Source: Clostridiales bacterium
GTDB lineage: Bacteria; Bacillota; Clostridia; Oscillospirales; Acutalibacteraceae
NCBI GenBank assembly: GCA_012840445.1
Contig: DULI01000008.1
Location: 186,001-250,000, forward strand
Reading direction: 5' to 3'
DNA length: 64,000 nucleotides
Under the pieces are notes generated by a model that saw only the letters and a program-made list of their open reading frames with translations, was not told the DNA's origin and did no database searches. The position numbers and the translations under genes are program-made. The first letter of the stretch is position 1; each line of letters begins with the position of its first letter. Below, piece after piece: positions 8,288 through 17,040 of this stretch.

Positions 8288-9316
8288 ATGAAGGAAATGG
8301 ATTATGAAAACAGGATAGTCGCACCTGATTACACCCCAGGAGACGAGGAAATTGAGTTTTCACTTCGGCCTAAAACTCTTGATGAGTATATCGGCCAGGA
8401 TAAAGTAAAAGAAAACCTTGAAATTTATATTAAAGCGGCGAAGGCAAGGCGAGAATCCTTGGACCATGTTCTGCTTTATGGGCCTCCGGGCCTTGGAAAG
8501 ACCACCCTTGCCGGAGTTATAGCAAATGAAATGGGGGTAGATTTACGAATAACATCGGGGCCTGCCATTGAAAAGCAGGGCGACCTGGTGGCACTTCTTA
8601 CCAATCTTTCGCCAGGCGATGTGCTGTTTATTGACGAAATACACCGCCTGCCGCGTACTGTTGAAGAGGTATTGTATCCAGCAATGGAGGATTTTGCGTT
8701 GGATATAATTATCGGCAAAGGGCCTTCGGCAAGGTCTATACGGCTTGACCTGCCAAAGTTTACTCTGGTAGGAGCCACCACGCGCTCTGGACAGCTCACC
8801 GCACCGCTGCGTGACCGCTTTGGGGTGCTTTTCAGGTTAGAGCTTTATACGCCCCAACAGCTTGCTTTGATTATCAAACGCTCGGCGAGCATTCTAAACA
8901 TTCCAATTGACGATGATGGGGCAATGGAAATCGCCTCCCGCTCAAGAGGCACACCACGTATTGCCAATCGCCTGCTAAAACGCGTGCGCGATGTTGCGCA
9001 GGTTCAATTTGACGGGGTGATTGACAAAAAAGTTGCACGTTTTGCGCTTGAAAAATTTGAAATTGACGAACTTGGTTTGGATGATTTTGACCGGAAAATG
9101 CTGCTTACCATCATAAATAACTACAATGGCGGTCCGGTAGGGCTTGAAACATTGGCGGCCGCTGCAAATGAAGAACCTGTAACAATTGAAGATGTCTATG
9201 AACCCTACCTTATGCAAATTGGTTTTTTAACACGTACTGCACGGGGCAGATGTGTTACCCCTGCGGCGTATGAACACCTTAAAATACCGTTTAACGGTCA
9301 ACAAACATTTTTTTAA
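8288..9316 (+). CDS. ruvB: Holliday junction branch migration helicase RuvB
   Basis: AAA+ hexameric motor for branch migration. It has Walker [12 protein letters not shown], Walker [13 protein letters not shown], sensor 1 in [20 protein letters not shown] and sensor 2 in [17 protein letters not shown]. The C-terminal winged helix ends the protein. The length of 342 residues is normal. The ATG at 8288 has AAAGGA 13 bases upstream. It lies 30 bases after ruvA. Confidence 0.97.
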   Translation: MKEMDYENRIVAPDYTPGDEEIEFSLRPKTLDEYIGQDKVKENLEIYIKAAKARRESLDHVLLYGPPGLGKTTLAGVIANEMGVDLRITSGPAIEKQGDLVALLTNLSPGDVLFIDEIHRLPRTVEEVLYPAMEDFALDIIIGKGPSARSIRLDLPKFTLVGATTRSGQLTAPLRDRFGVLFRLELYTPQQLALIIKRSASILNIPIDDDGAMEIASRSRGTPRIANRLLKRVRDVAQVQFDGVIDKKVARFALEKFEIDELGLDDFDRKMLLTIINNYNGGPVGLETLAAAANEEPVTIEDVYEPYLMQIGFLTRTARGRCVTPAAYEHLKIPFNGQQTFF

Positions 9317-9333
9317 ATTTTTAGGAGGAATAT

Positions 9334-10686
9334 ATGGGAAAATTATTCGGCACCGATGGTGCAAGAGGAATCGCTAATCTGGAGCTGACATGCGAACTTG
9401 CAATGAATATTGGCCGCGCTGCGGCAATTGTGCTGACAAGGCATGCGCATTCAAAACCCAAGGTATTAATCGGCATGGATACTAGAGTATCTTCTAGAAT
9501 GCTGGAGGGAGCTTTAATTGCAGGACTTTGTTCGGTAGGAGCCGATGTTCTTCAGGTGGGTGTAGTTCCAACCCCGGCTGTTGCATATCTTGTAAAAGAA
9601 TACAAAGCCGATGCTGGAATTATGATTTCCGCTTCACACAATCCATGCGAGTACAACGGTATTAAGCTGTTTAACAATCAGGGCTTTAAATTGCCCGACC
9701 AATTGGAAGACGAAATTGAGGAACTTGTTATTTGCAAATCCTATGGTTTCCCAATGCCTACTGGATGCAACATTGGCAGTGTAAGGTATGAGGAAAACGC
9801 GGTGAATAAGTATATAGAAAGTATCGTCTCAACCGTTGATACTGATTTGACCGGTCTTAAAATTGCCCTTGACTGCGCAAACGGTTCTGCATCCAGGACT
9901 GCCGAACAGCTGTTTTCAAAACTGGGCGCAAAGTGCCATATGCTTCATAATAAACCCGACGGAATTAACATTAATGACAAGTGCGGTTCGACCCACATGG
10001 AAAGCCTAATAGAGTTTGTAAAACAGAATGATATAGACCTTGGCCTTGCATTTGACGGGGATGCTGACCGTTGCCTTGCGGTTGATGAAAACGGCGAGAT
10101 TGTCGACGGTGATAAGCTAATTGCATTATTTGCGCTTGATATGAAAAACAGGGGACAGTTAAAACAGGATACCGCTGTTGTGACTGTTATGTCCAATATA
10201 GGTTTTACCAAATTTGCCGACAGTCACGGCATTAAGGTTGCGGTAACTAAAGTTGGCGACCGCTATGTATTGGAAGAGATGCTAAAGAATGATTACAGCA
10301 TCGGCGGCGAGCAATCAGGACATATTATATTTAAGGATTTGGCCACTACCGGTGACGGCCAGTTAACTGGGGTACAGCTGGCGTCAATTATGGCCAGGAC
10401 TAAAAAACCGCTGTCTGAACTTGCCAGCATTATGAAAACATATCCCCAGACCTGCGTTAATATTAAGACCACCCCGGAAGGAAAAGCCCTGCTTGATACT
10501 GATGAAGTTATCACCGAAGCCATTGAAAAGGTTAAAGCAAGGCTTGGCAATGACGGAAGGATACTGGTGCGTCCTTCGGGAACGGAACCACTTATCAGGA
10601 TTATGCTCGAAGGCCAGGACCTTTCTGAAATTGAGCAACTTGCAAACTGGGTTGCTGACGTTATTAAAGAAAGAATAAACAAATAA
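9334..10686 (+). CDS. glmM: Phosphoglucosamine mutase GlmM
   Basis: Interconverts glucosamine-6-phosphate and glucosamine-1-phosphate on the path to UDP-GlcNAc and peptidoglycan. The N-terminus MGKLFGTDGARGIAN is diagnostic. The phosphoserine loop is MISASHNPCEYNGIK, the metal-binding loop is DGDADRCLAVDE, and the sugar-specificity loop is GGEQSGHII. The C-terminal phosphate-binding motif is VRPSGTEPLIRIM. The length of 450 residues is normal. GGAGG precedes the ATG, and the gene follows ruvB by only 17 bases, so it may share the ruv transcript. Confidence 0.97.
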   Translation: MGKLFGTDGARGIANLELTCELAMNIGRAAAIVLTRHAHSKPKVLIGMDTRVSSRMLEGALIAGLCSVGADVLQVGVVPTPAVAYLVKEYKADAGIMISASHNPCEYNGIKLFNNQGFKLPDQLEDEIEELVICKSYGFPMPTGCNIGSVRYEENAVNKYIESIVSTVDTDLTGLKIALDCANGSASRTAEQLFSKLGAKCHMLHNKPDGININDKCGSTHMESLIEFVKQNDIDLGLAFDGDADRCLAVDENGEIVDGDKLIALFALDMKNRGQLKQDTAVVTVMSNIGFTKFADSHGIKVAVTKVGDRYVLEEMLKNDYSIGGEQSGHIIFKDLATTGDGQLTGVQLASIMARTKKPLSELASIMKTYPQTCVNIKTTPEGKALLDTDEVITEAIEKVKARLGNDGRILVRPSGTEPLIRIMLEGQDLSEIEQLANWVADVIKERINK

Positions 10687-10751
10687 GTTTTGCGTTCAAT
10701 GTTTTTATAATACTTTATAATACAGAAATTTTGTTTATATACTTTAAGGCA

Positions 10752-10797
10752 GCCGGGGCAGAGCAGAAATTACTATGGCTCTGCCCGCGGCAAAAAA
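10752..10797. terminator. GC-rich hairpin between glmM and ecfA1
   Basis: GGGCAGAGC (10756-10764) pairs with GCTCTGCCC (10778-10786) and is extended by GCCG/CGGC with one bulged G. The stem is strong but is followed by A residues rather than T on the plus strand. It may be a weak terminator or mRNA-stabilising stem that separates the ruv-glmM and ecf units. Confidence 0.5.
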
Positions 10798-10813
10798 CAT
10801 TTTGTCAGTCTAA

Positions 10814-11674
10814 ATGGATATGGTAATGGATAATATAATTGAAGTTAAAAATGTGTCTTTTGAATATGATATTGAAAGTGAAAAGAAGCCGATTCTAAAA
10901 GATTTTTCGGTGAGTTTTCAACGTGGCTCGTTTACTGTAATATTGGGCCGCAACGGTTCGGGAAAATCAACCCTTGCAAAGCTTCTTAACGGGCTTAACA
11001 AGCCTTCAAGCGGCAAGGTTTTTGTTGACGGAATGGATACAAGCCTTCCCGAGTATGAAATCGAAATTAAACGCCGGGTGGGAATGGTATTTCAGAATCC
11101 CGACAACCAGCTTATAGCCACAATTGTTGAGGAAGACGTGGCCTTTGGCCCTGAAAATTTAGGTTTCGAGCCTGGAGAAATCCGCAGGCGCGTTGATAAC
11201 GCCCTTAAGGCGGTTGATATGTACGATTACAGGCGTCATGCGCCACATAAGCTGTCTGGCGGGCAGAAACAGCGGGTGGCAATTGCCGGTATTATTGCCA
11301 TGGAGCCACGCTGTCTTGTGTTAGACGAGCCTACCGCAATGCTTGACCCTAAGGGCAGGCAGGAGGTTATGCAGGTAATAAGGCGGCTTAATAAAGAGAA
11401 GAACATTACCATTATTCTGATAACCCATTATATGGATGAGGCGGTTAATGCCGACAGGGTTATTGTTATGGACGGCGGCAAAATTGTGCTGGACGGTCCT
11501 CCCAAAGAGGTTTTTTCGAAGCCCAATATTATAAAACAATCCGGTCTTGATTTGCCGCAGCCTACAGAGCTTATTTTTCAACTTAAAGAAGCCGGTTTTG
11601 AATTTCAGGACGGTATAATTTCAGTTGATGAATGTGTTAACGCACTAAAAAGAGCCTTAACTCAGGAGGTTTAA
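10814..11674 (+). CDS. ecfA1: Energy-coupling factor transporter ATPase EcfA1
   Basis: One of two ATPases that power ECF-type vitamin and metal uptake, shared by several substrate-binding S components. Walker A is [12 protein letters not shown], the signature [13 protein letters not shown], and Walker [17 protein letters not shown]. The Q-loop [20 protein letters not shown] is typical of EcfA1. Three in-frame ATGs (10814, 10820, 10826) have no clear ribosome site; the third gives [15 protein letters not shown], the usual N-terminus. No rplQ precedes it, unlike the common Firmicutes order. Confidence 0.95.
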   Translation: MDMVMDNIIEVKNVSFEYDIESEKKPILKDFSVSFQRGSFTVILGRNGSGKSTLAKLLNGLNKPSSGKVFVDGMDTSLPEYEIEIKRRVGMVFQNPDNQLIATIVEEDVAFGPENLGFEPGEIRRRVDNALKAVDMYDYRRHAPHKLSGGQKQRVAIAGIIAMEPRCLVLDEPTAMLDPKGRQEVMQVIRRLNKEKNITIILITHYMDEAVNADRVIVMDGGKIVLDGPPKEVFSKPNIIKQSGLDLPQPTELIFQLKEAGFEFQDGIISVDECVNALKRALTQEV

Positions 11675-11678
11675 ATAC

Positions 11679-12548
11679 TTGCCTATTATTAAAGTCGAAA
11701 ACCTTTCCTACACATACGGGGAGGGAACTCCATACAGGATTCAGGCCTTGTCGGATATTAATCTGGAAATATTAAAGGGCGAGATTGTAGGCGTTATTGG
11801 CCACACCGGTTCCGGAAAATCCACTCTAATTCAGCATTTAAACGGCCTTTTAAAGCCTACATCTGGCAAAATATATCTTGAAGGTAAGGATATATGGGCA
11901 GAGCCCAAAAGAATTCGCGAACTGCGGTTTAAAGTTGGACTGGTTTTTCAATATCCGGAATACCAGCTTTTTGAGGAAACTGTATATAAAGACATTGCCT
12001 TTGGCCCGCGCAATATGGGGCTTGATGAGCCGGAAATTGACAAGCGGGTCAGGGAGGCTGCGCATATGGTCGGTTTGCCCGAACAATTACTTGCAAAATC
12101 CCCCTTTGACTTATCCGGCGGTGAAAAACGCAGAGCAGCCATTGCCGGTGTGATGGCAATGAGGCCGGAGGTGCTTGTGCTGGACGAGCCGACCGCTGGC
12201 CTTGACCCGTCGGGCAGCAAGCTGATATTAGAGCGTATATGCGAATACAGGCAAAAGTATAATTCGACCGTTATTGTAGTTTCCCACAACATGGAGGACA
12301 TTGCCAAAATTTCCGACAGAGTTTTGGTTATGAATAAAGGCAAAATTTTTATGTTTGATAAGTCTGAAAGAATTTTTGCGCGCGTCGAGGAGCTTTTAAA
12401 TATTGGGCTAAACGTGCCACAGGTTACACAGGTGTTCATAAAACTTAATAAATTAGGTTTGGTACCAAGCAGCAATGTTTATACCATTGAGCAGGCAAAA
12501 TCCCTCCTAATTAAGCAACTGTCAAGGAGGGGAACTTTTAATGCTTAA
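11679..12548 (+). CDS. ecfA2: Energy-coupling factor transporter ATPase EcfA2
   Basis: Second ATPase of the ECF module, pairing with EcfA1 as a heterodimer. Walker A is GHTGSGKSTLIQ, the signature LSGGEKRRAAIAG, and Walker [17 protein letters not shown]. The Q-loop FQYPEYQLFEETVYKDIAFG is characteristic of EcfA2. The start is TTG at 11679, backed by a perfect AGGAGGT at 11664-11670. The length of 289 residues is normal. Its end overlaps ecfT by eight bases. Confidence 0.95.
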   Translation: MPIIKVENLSYTYGEGTPYRIQALSDINLEILKGEIVGVIGHTGSGKSTLIQHLNGLLKPTSGKIYLEGKDIWAEPKRIRELRFKVGLVFQYPEYQLFEETVYKDIAFGPRNMGLDEPEIDKRVREAAHMVGLPEQLLAKSPFDLSGGEKRRAAIAGVMAMRPEVLVLDEPTAGLDPSGSKLILERICEYRQKYNSTVIVVSHNMEDIAKISDRVLVMNKGKIFMFDKSERIFARVEELLNIGLNVPQVTQVFIKLNKLGLVPSSNVYTIEQAKSLLIKQLSRRGTFNA

Positions 12549-13380
12549 AGACATAACTCTTGGCCAGTATTACCCGACAAATTCGGTGTTGCATAGACTG
12601 GATCCAAGGCTGAAGCTAATAGTACTGTTTGCTATTATTGTCTTTATTTTTATATCTTCTAATGTTTTTTCTCTTGCATTTTTAATTCTTTTTATTGCCT
12701 TATTTATAATTATTTCAAAAGTGCCTTTTAAGATATATATTAGAAATATCAAATCTATTGTGCTTATTATTGCCCTGACCACAACACTGAATGCATTTTA
12801 TGTAGATACCGGTACAGTTGTTTTAAAGTTTTGGAATATTACCATTACTTCCGGAGGCATCGAACGCGCTGTTTTTATGACAATCAGGATTATATTGCTG
12901 ATACTGTCTAGTGCCATGCTAACCTACACAACCACACCCACTGAACTGACCTATGCGATTGAAAGCCTGCTTGGTCCCCTAAAACATTTAGGACTTGGCA
13001 ACGCTGTCCATACATTGGCCATGATGATGACAATAGCGTTAAGATTTATTCCTACATTGGTTGAGGAAACCGAGAAAATAATGAACGCCCAGAAGTCCCG
13101 CGGTGCTGACCTTGAGTCGGGGCCATTACTAAAGCGCATTAAGTCTCTGCTTCCCATATTGATCCCGCTGCTTATATCTTCTTTCAGAAGAGCCTACGAT
13201 CTTGCCGAGGCCATGGAATGCCGGTGCTATAGCGGAGGCAAAGGCAGGCAGCGCATGAAGCAGTTTAAACTCGGTGTTAGAGACTACATTAGCATCTTTA
13301 TTGTGATCCTTCTGATAGCTTCGATTTTGGTTATTAATTATTTATATTCGGCAGGTATCATCTATTTGAATGTGTGGTAA
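12541..13380 (+). CDS. ecfT: Energy-coupling factor transporter transmembrane protein EcfT
   Basis: Membrane scaffold that links the EcfA1-EcfA2 ATPases to interchangeable substrate-capture proteins. It has about five membrane segments. The two conserved coupling motifs are present: KSRGADLE and the later EAMECRCYSGG, both of the X-R-G/C type that insert into the ATPases. The N-terminal HRLDPRLKLI is also conserved. AGGAGGGG precedes the ATG inside ecfA2. No S component is encoded in this window, so the substrates are unknown. Confidence 0.95.
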   Translation: MLKDITLGQYYPTNSVLHRLDPRLKLIVLFAIIVFIFISSNVFSLAFLILFIALFIIISKVPFKIYIRNIKSIVLIIALTTTLNAFYVDTGTVVLKFWNITITSGGIERAVFMTIRIILLILSSAMLTYTTTPTELTYAIESLLGPLKHLGLGNAVHTLAMMMTIALRFIPTLVEETEKIMNAQKSRGADLESGPLLKRIKSLLPILIPLLISSFRRAYDLAEAMECRCYSGGKGRQRMKQFKLGVRDYISIFIVILLIASILVINYLYSAGIIYLNVW

Positions 13381-13382
13381 TA

Positions 13383-14117
13383 ATGAGACGATTATTGTTA
13401 ACCATCAGGTTTGACGGTACCTATTTTAGCGGCTGGCAGGTGCAGCCAAATGGCATAACTGTTCAGCAGCGCCTGCAAGACGCCCTTGAGGCGTTTTTGG
13501 GGACAAGGCCCGATGTTACCGGCTGCAGCCGAACCGATGCAGGGGTTCATGCCAACCAGTTTTGTCTTCATTTTGATACTGATAGCAATATGTCTCCACT
13601 GGCCATAATAAATGCCGTTAACGCCCACCTTCCTGAGAGTATAGCGGCATATGACTGCAAAGAAGTGCCTCTTGATTTTCATGCAAGGTATTCTTGTAAG
13701 GCAAAGAATTATATTTACAAAATCTACAACTCTAAGTTTCGCAATCCATTTTACAAAAATTATGCCCTGTTATACAGAAGGCCGCTGGATGTTGAATTGC
13801 TAAACTGTTGCTGCAAAAAATTTTTAGGAACCCATGATTTTGCAGGATTTTGTTCAAGCAACAGCAGCGTTATTGATACAGTGCGCACAATTAACAATTT
13901 TGGGGTTTTTAAAAAGGATGATTTAATTATAGTGAGCATTACGGCTGATGGTTTTTTATACAATATGGTGCGCATTCTTGTCGGAACTTTGTTGTATATA
14001 AATGAAGGCAAGATTGACCATGATTCAATCCCCGAATTAATTAATTCTAAAGACCGGAAAAAAGCAGGTCCTACGGTACCACCTTGTGGTTTGTACTTAA
14101 ACCGCGTCTATTATTAA
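13383..14117 (+). CDS. truA: tRNA pseudouridine(38-40) synthase TruA
   Basis: Converts uridines 38-40 of the tRNA anticodon arm to pseudouridine. The catalytic aspartate is in GCSRTDAGVHA. The N-terminus RRLLLTIRFDGTYFSGWQ and the C-terminal motif FLYNMVRILVGTLL are both family hallmarks. I chose the ATG at 13383, giving MRRLLLTIRFDG; a GTG at 13374 lies in the same frame and overlaps the ecfT end. It follows the ECF genes as in many Firmicutes. Confidence 0.95.
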   Translation: MRRLLLTIRFDGTYFSGWQVQPNGITVQQRLQDALEAFLGTRPDVTGCSRTDAGVHANQFCLHFDTDSNMSPLAIINAVNAHLPESIAAYDCKEVPLDFHARYSCKAKNYIYKIYNSKFRNPFYKNYALLYRRPLDVELLNCCCKKFLGTHDFAGFCSSNSSVIDTVRTINNFGVFKKDDLIIVSITADGFLYNMVRILVGTLLYINEGKIDHDSIPELINSKDRKKAGPTVPPCGLYLNRVYY

Positions 14118-14141
14118 CACAAAGGAAAAGAGGTGATACTG

Positions 14142-15566
14142 ATGCCTCAATATCGGAAGAAAAATGTAAAGCGGGTTCCAGTTAAGGCCGATTTTAATAG
14201 AAACGCATTAAGGCCTGTTCAGGTTAAGGACATGGAAAACTTCGATCCTTTATCGGGCATTGATGAAATCGTTATGAAGGATTCAAAAAGTTACAGGCAT
14301 GAAAAAAAACTTCAGCGGGAAAAAGAAAGGTTAACCAAAAAACCGCCAGCCAAAAGGATTGGTTCTGCTGCTCGAGCGCAAAAAACTAAAGCCAAGCTTC
14401 AAAGCCAAAGCAGCAGATTTAACGTTGTTAAAGGCAGAAAAAGATTAAACAAAATTAGAAATATAATTGCATCAGCAGCAATCTTAGCTATTATAATAAT
14501 AATTGTACTAATAAATTATTTGTCCCCAACCGGCCTGCTTGAACTTGTGCAAAATAGTTACGCTAAAATTGGCAGTTCGGGCAGTTTTCCTGTAACATTG
14601 GAGGGCAGCGGGATTGTTGATTTAAAATCTTACCAAAATTCATTTTTTGTGCTTTCCAACGCGTTTCTTGAATGTTACAATAAAAGCGGGAACCAGATTT
14701 TTTTAAGACAGCACGGATGTGCCAACCCTGTTTTAGAGCTTTCAAGTTCCAGGATACTGGTGTACGATAGGGGAGGCACGGATGTAAAAGTTTACAACTA
14801 TAAATCTGAACTTTTCAGCAAAAAGCTTGAAAGTTCCATTATTACAGCTACAATTGGGCAAAAAGGTAACTGTGCCTTTGCGACTAAATCAAGGGGATAT
14901 GCCGCCCAGGTAGAAGTTGTAGACAAGAATTTTAATACTTTGTTTAAATGGTATTCAATAAAGGAAATGATAAGTGCAGTAGCACTGTCTGACGACGGAA
15001 AAAGGCTGGCAGTAGCCGCTGTGGACACGGTAAACGGGGTATATAAATCTAATTTGTATATTTTTACATATAAAGACGCAAAACCCGAGTTGACATATTC
15101 ATTTGACGACGCTTTTATTGTTGCGCTTAATAATAAAAGTGATGGCCTAATGGTCGTTACAAAGGATAATATTTCGGTAATTGACTGGAATAAAAATGAA
15201 AAAAGGGACATACTTTTTACAGGCAACCCCCGGTATGTTTCAATTGAATATAATCCTTTAACAGTTGTGGTTTCCGGACGGGATGACAATATTCTGGAAA
15301 ACAGTATTACCGTAGTAGGAAATAAAGGTACGGTATTGGCACAGTTTAATGTTTCTGGTAAAATAAAGAGTGCTTCCGTTTTTGATCAAACCGTATTTAT
15401 ACATAAAGAAAATTCCATAGAGGCATATTCATTTAACGGTTCAAAACTTGCCGACTGGGATAATAGCTACAGCATTATTAAAATCAATGGGGTTTCAAAA
15501 GAAGAGGTGCTTACTGTCAACAATACAAGCCTTGAAATCCTAAATATACACTCTGAGCAATCATAA
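14142..15566 (+). CDS. DUF5711-like single-pass membrane protein
   Basis: Function unknown. The first 110 residues are very basic and predicted to be cytoplasmic. A single membrane segment follows (about residues 110-128, IIASAAILAIIIIIVLI), then about 340 outside residues made of repeated short beta-like segments, suggesting a propeller fold. This matches what I recall of the DUF5711 family in Clostridia. The ATG at 14142 follows GAGGTGAT (14130-14137); a GTG at 14133 lies within that site and is unlikely to be the start. It sits between truA and cvpA in the same direction. Confidence 0.65.
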   Translation: MPQYRKKNVKRVPVKADFNRNALRPVQVKDMENFDPLSGIDEIVMKDSKSYRHEKKLQREKERLTKKPPAKRIGSAARAQKTKAKLQSQSSRFNVVKGRKRLNKIRNIIASAAILAIIIIIVLINYLSPTGLLELVQNSYAKIGSSGSFPVTLEGSGIVDLKSYQNSFFVLSNAFLECYNKSGNQIFLRQHGCANPVLELSSSRILVYDRGGTDVKVYNYKSELFSKKLESSIITATIGQKGNCAFATKSRGYAAQVEVVDKNFNTLFKWYSIKEMISAVALSDDGKRLAVAAVDTVNGVYKSNLYIFTYKDAKPELTYSFDDAFIVALNNKSDGLMVVTKDNISVIDWNKNEKRDILFTGNPRYVSIEYNPLTVVVSGRDDNILENSITVVGNKGTVLAQFNVSGKIKSASVFDQTVFIHKENSIEAYSFNGSKLADWDNSYSIIKINGVSKEEVLTVNNTSLEILNIHSEQS

Positions 15567-15632
15567 AATTTGACAATATTTTTTAGCACATGTTGATGTT
15601 TTGCTGAAATATATTGAAAGTGAGGAATGTAA

Positions 15633-16337
15633 ATGGGTATTGTTCTTGATCTTTTTGTGGTAGCAATTGTTGCTTTTGTTGCCTGGCGTTCGGCCATGCG
15701 CGGATTTGTCAGAACTGTTATTGAGCTTGTTGGTTATTTCCTCGCTTTCTATATCTCTGTTACGCTTAGCAGTCCAATAGCCACCGGAATTTACGATAAA
15801 TTTATTGATACCGCTATAACTAATACGGTTGAGAGCAATATAAACCAGGCAGTAACCTCTACCACTGGCGAAAAGGTTGATGAAATCTGGGACAGCCTGC
15901 CGTCCATAGTAGTGAAAAGTGCTGACCAGTTCGGCATTACCAAAAACTCGTTATCCGAAAACATCAACAATAATATCAAGGATAGCAGCAGACAAGTTGC
16001 CGCTGCGGTTACCCAAAATATTGCCAGACCGGTTATAGTTGGTCTTATTAAGGCAGTTATTTCAGTGGTTTTGTTTGGACTATGCATGATTGGCGTAAAA
16101 TTCTTGGCACGGTTTGTCAATAAGTGTTTCAATCTGCCTGTTATCGGTACCGTAAACAAGGTGCTCGGAGGCGTGTTGGGTAGTTTTAAAGGCGTAGTTG
16201 TGGCTGTTATAGTTTGCATAATTATTTCGACCATTATTGTTATTACTGGAAACGGATTCTGGATTTTTACAAATGACAATATTTCTGCTTCGACATTGTT
16301 TGAATATTTTTGCAGTTTTAATCCGTTATTCAAGTAA
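15633..16337 (+). CDS. CvpA family membrane protein
   Basis: Integral membrane protein of the CvpA family, named for colicin V production in E. coli; in Firmicutes its role is unclear. The N-terminus DLFVVAIVAFVAWRSAMRGF is typical. There are four hydrophobic segments (about residues 1-20, 28-48, 138-158 and 182-204) with a long soluble loop of about 85 residues between the second and third. The length of 234 residues is a little above the classic family. It is spaced 66 bases from the DUF5711-like gene and 20 from pgsA. Confidence 0.8.
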   Translation: MGIVLDLFVVAIVAFVAWRSAMRGFVRTVIELVGYFLAFYISVTLSSPIATGIYDKFIDTAITNTVESNINQAVTSTTGEKVDEIWDSLPSIVVKSADQFGITKNSLSENINNNIKDSSRQVAAAVTQNIARPVIVGLIKAVISVVLFGLCMIGVKFLARFVNKCFNLPVIGTVNKVLGGVLGSFKGVVVAVIVCIIISTIIVITGNGFWIFTNDNISASTLFEYFCSFNPLFK

Positions 16338-16357
16338 TAACCTTAGGAAGTGATTTT

Positions 16358-16930
16358 TTGAATAAATTTTTTACAATTCCAAATTTGCTTACAGTATTCC
16401 GTATAATATTAATTCCATTTTTTGTAATTTTATACTTTAACAAGCGGGTTGAAAATAATTATTGGTATGCCACAGGAATTTTGGTATTGTCCGGTTTTAC
16501 GGATATACTTGACGGGATAATCGCCCGCAACTTTAATATGATTTCGAATTTTGGAAAGGTGCTTGACCCGATTGCTGATAAGCTTTCACAGGCTTCAGTA
16601 CTGTTTTGCCTTTGCTTTGACCATCCCATTATTATACCTATGATGATTGCTTTGGTTGTTAAAGAACTTTTTATGTTAATCGGTGCCGCCATTATGTATA
16701 AACACGGGCTTAGGCCTTTTCCGGCAAAATGGTGGGGCAAGCTTTCAACCGTGATTATTTTCTGCACAATTTTTGTGTTTTTACTTTCCAACATCTTTGC
16801 TTTTATTCCGCAACTGTTATCATATACTCTTGCTTGCCTTTCGGTATTAAGTATGATTTTTTCACTGGTTAATTATATTCTGGCTTTCTTAAATATAAAG
16901 AAACAGGGCGAATTAACCATAAAAAATTAA
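16358..16930 (+). CDS. pgsA: CDP-diacylglycerol--glycerol-3-phosphate 3-phosphatidyltransferase PgsA
   Basis: Membrane enzyme making phosphatidylglycerol phosphate. The CDP-alcohol phosphotransferase motif is intact: TDILDGIIARN followed by FGKVLDPIADK, giving all three conserved aspartates and the G and R. The N-terminus FTIPNLLTVFRIILIPFF is typical. The start is TTG at 16358 with AGGAAGTGAT upstream. Five or six membrane segments and a length of 190 residues fit the family. Confidence 0.93.
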   Translation: MNKFFTIPNLLTVFRIILIPFFVILYFNKRVENNYWYATGILVLSGFTDILDGIIARNFNMISNFGKVLDPIADKLSQASVLFCLCFDHPIIIPMMIALVVKELFMLIGAAIMYKHGLRPFPAKWWGKLSTVIIFCTIFVFLLSNIFAFIPQLLSYTLACLSVLSMIFSLVNYILAFLNIKKQGELTIKN

Positions 16931-16934
16931 GGGG

Positions 16935-17022
16935 TTGACAAAAAAATAATTTTCAGTAATTATAAATATCGGCCATTATGCCGGCAACTAATGGCTAATG
17001 ATTTGCAGTATCCTGTTGCCGG
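16935..17022 (+). promoter_or_regulatory. Leader of the ClpE-like gene: promoter candidate and inverted repeat
   Basis: TTGACA at 16935-16940 is followed by poorly matching -10 candidates around 16958-16966. Downstream, CCGGCAAC (16981-16988) and GTTGCCGG (17015-17022) form a perfect 8-bp inverted repeat with a 26-base loop. I saw neither a CtsR box nor a CIRCE element, the usual heat-shock operators of clp genes. Confidence 0.35.
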
Positions 17023-17040
17023 AGAAATGGAAAATTACCT

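Noticed and set aside
10752-10797. Riboswitch before ecfA1
   Set aside because: Only one strong hairpin is present, with no conserved riboswitch core; a weak terminator or stabilising stem explains it.
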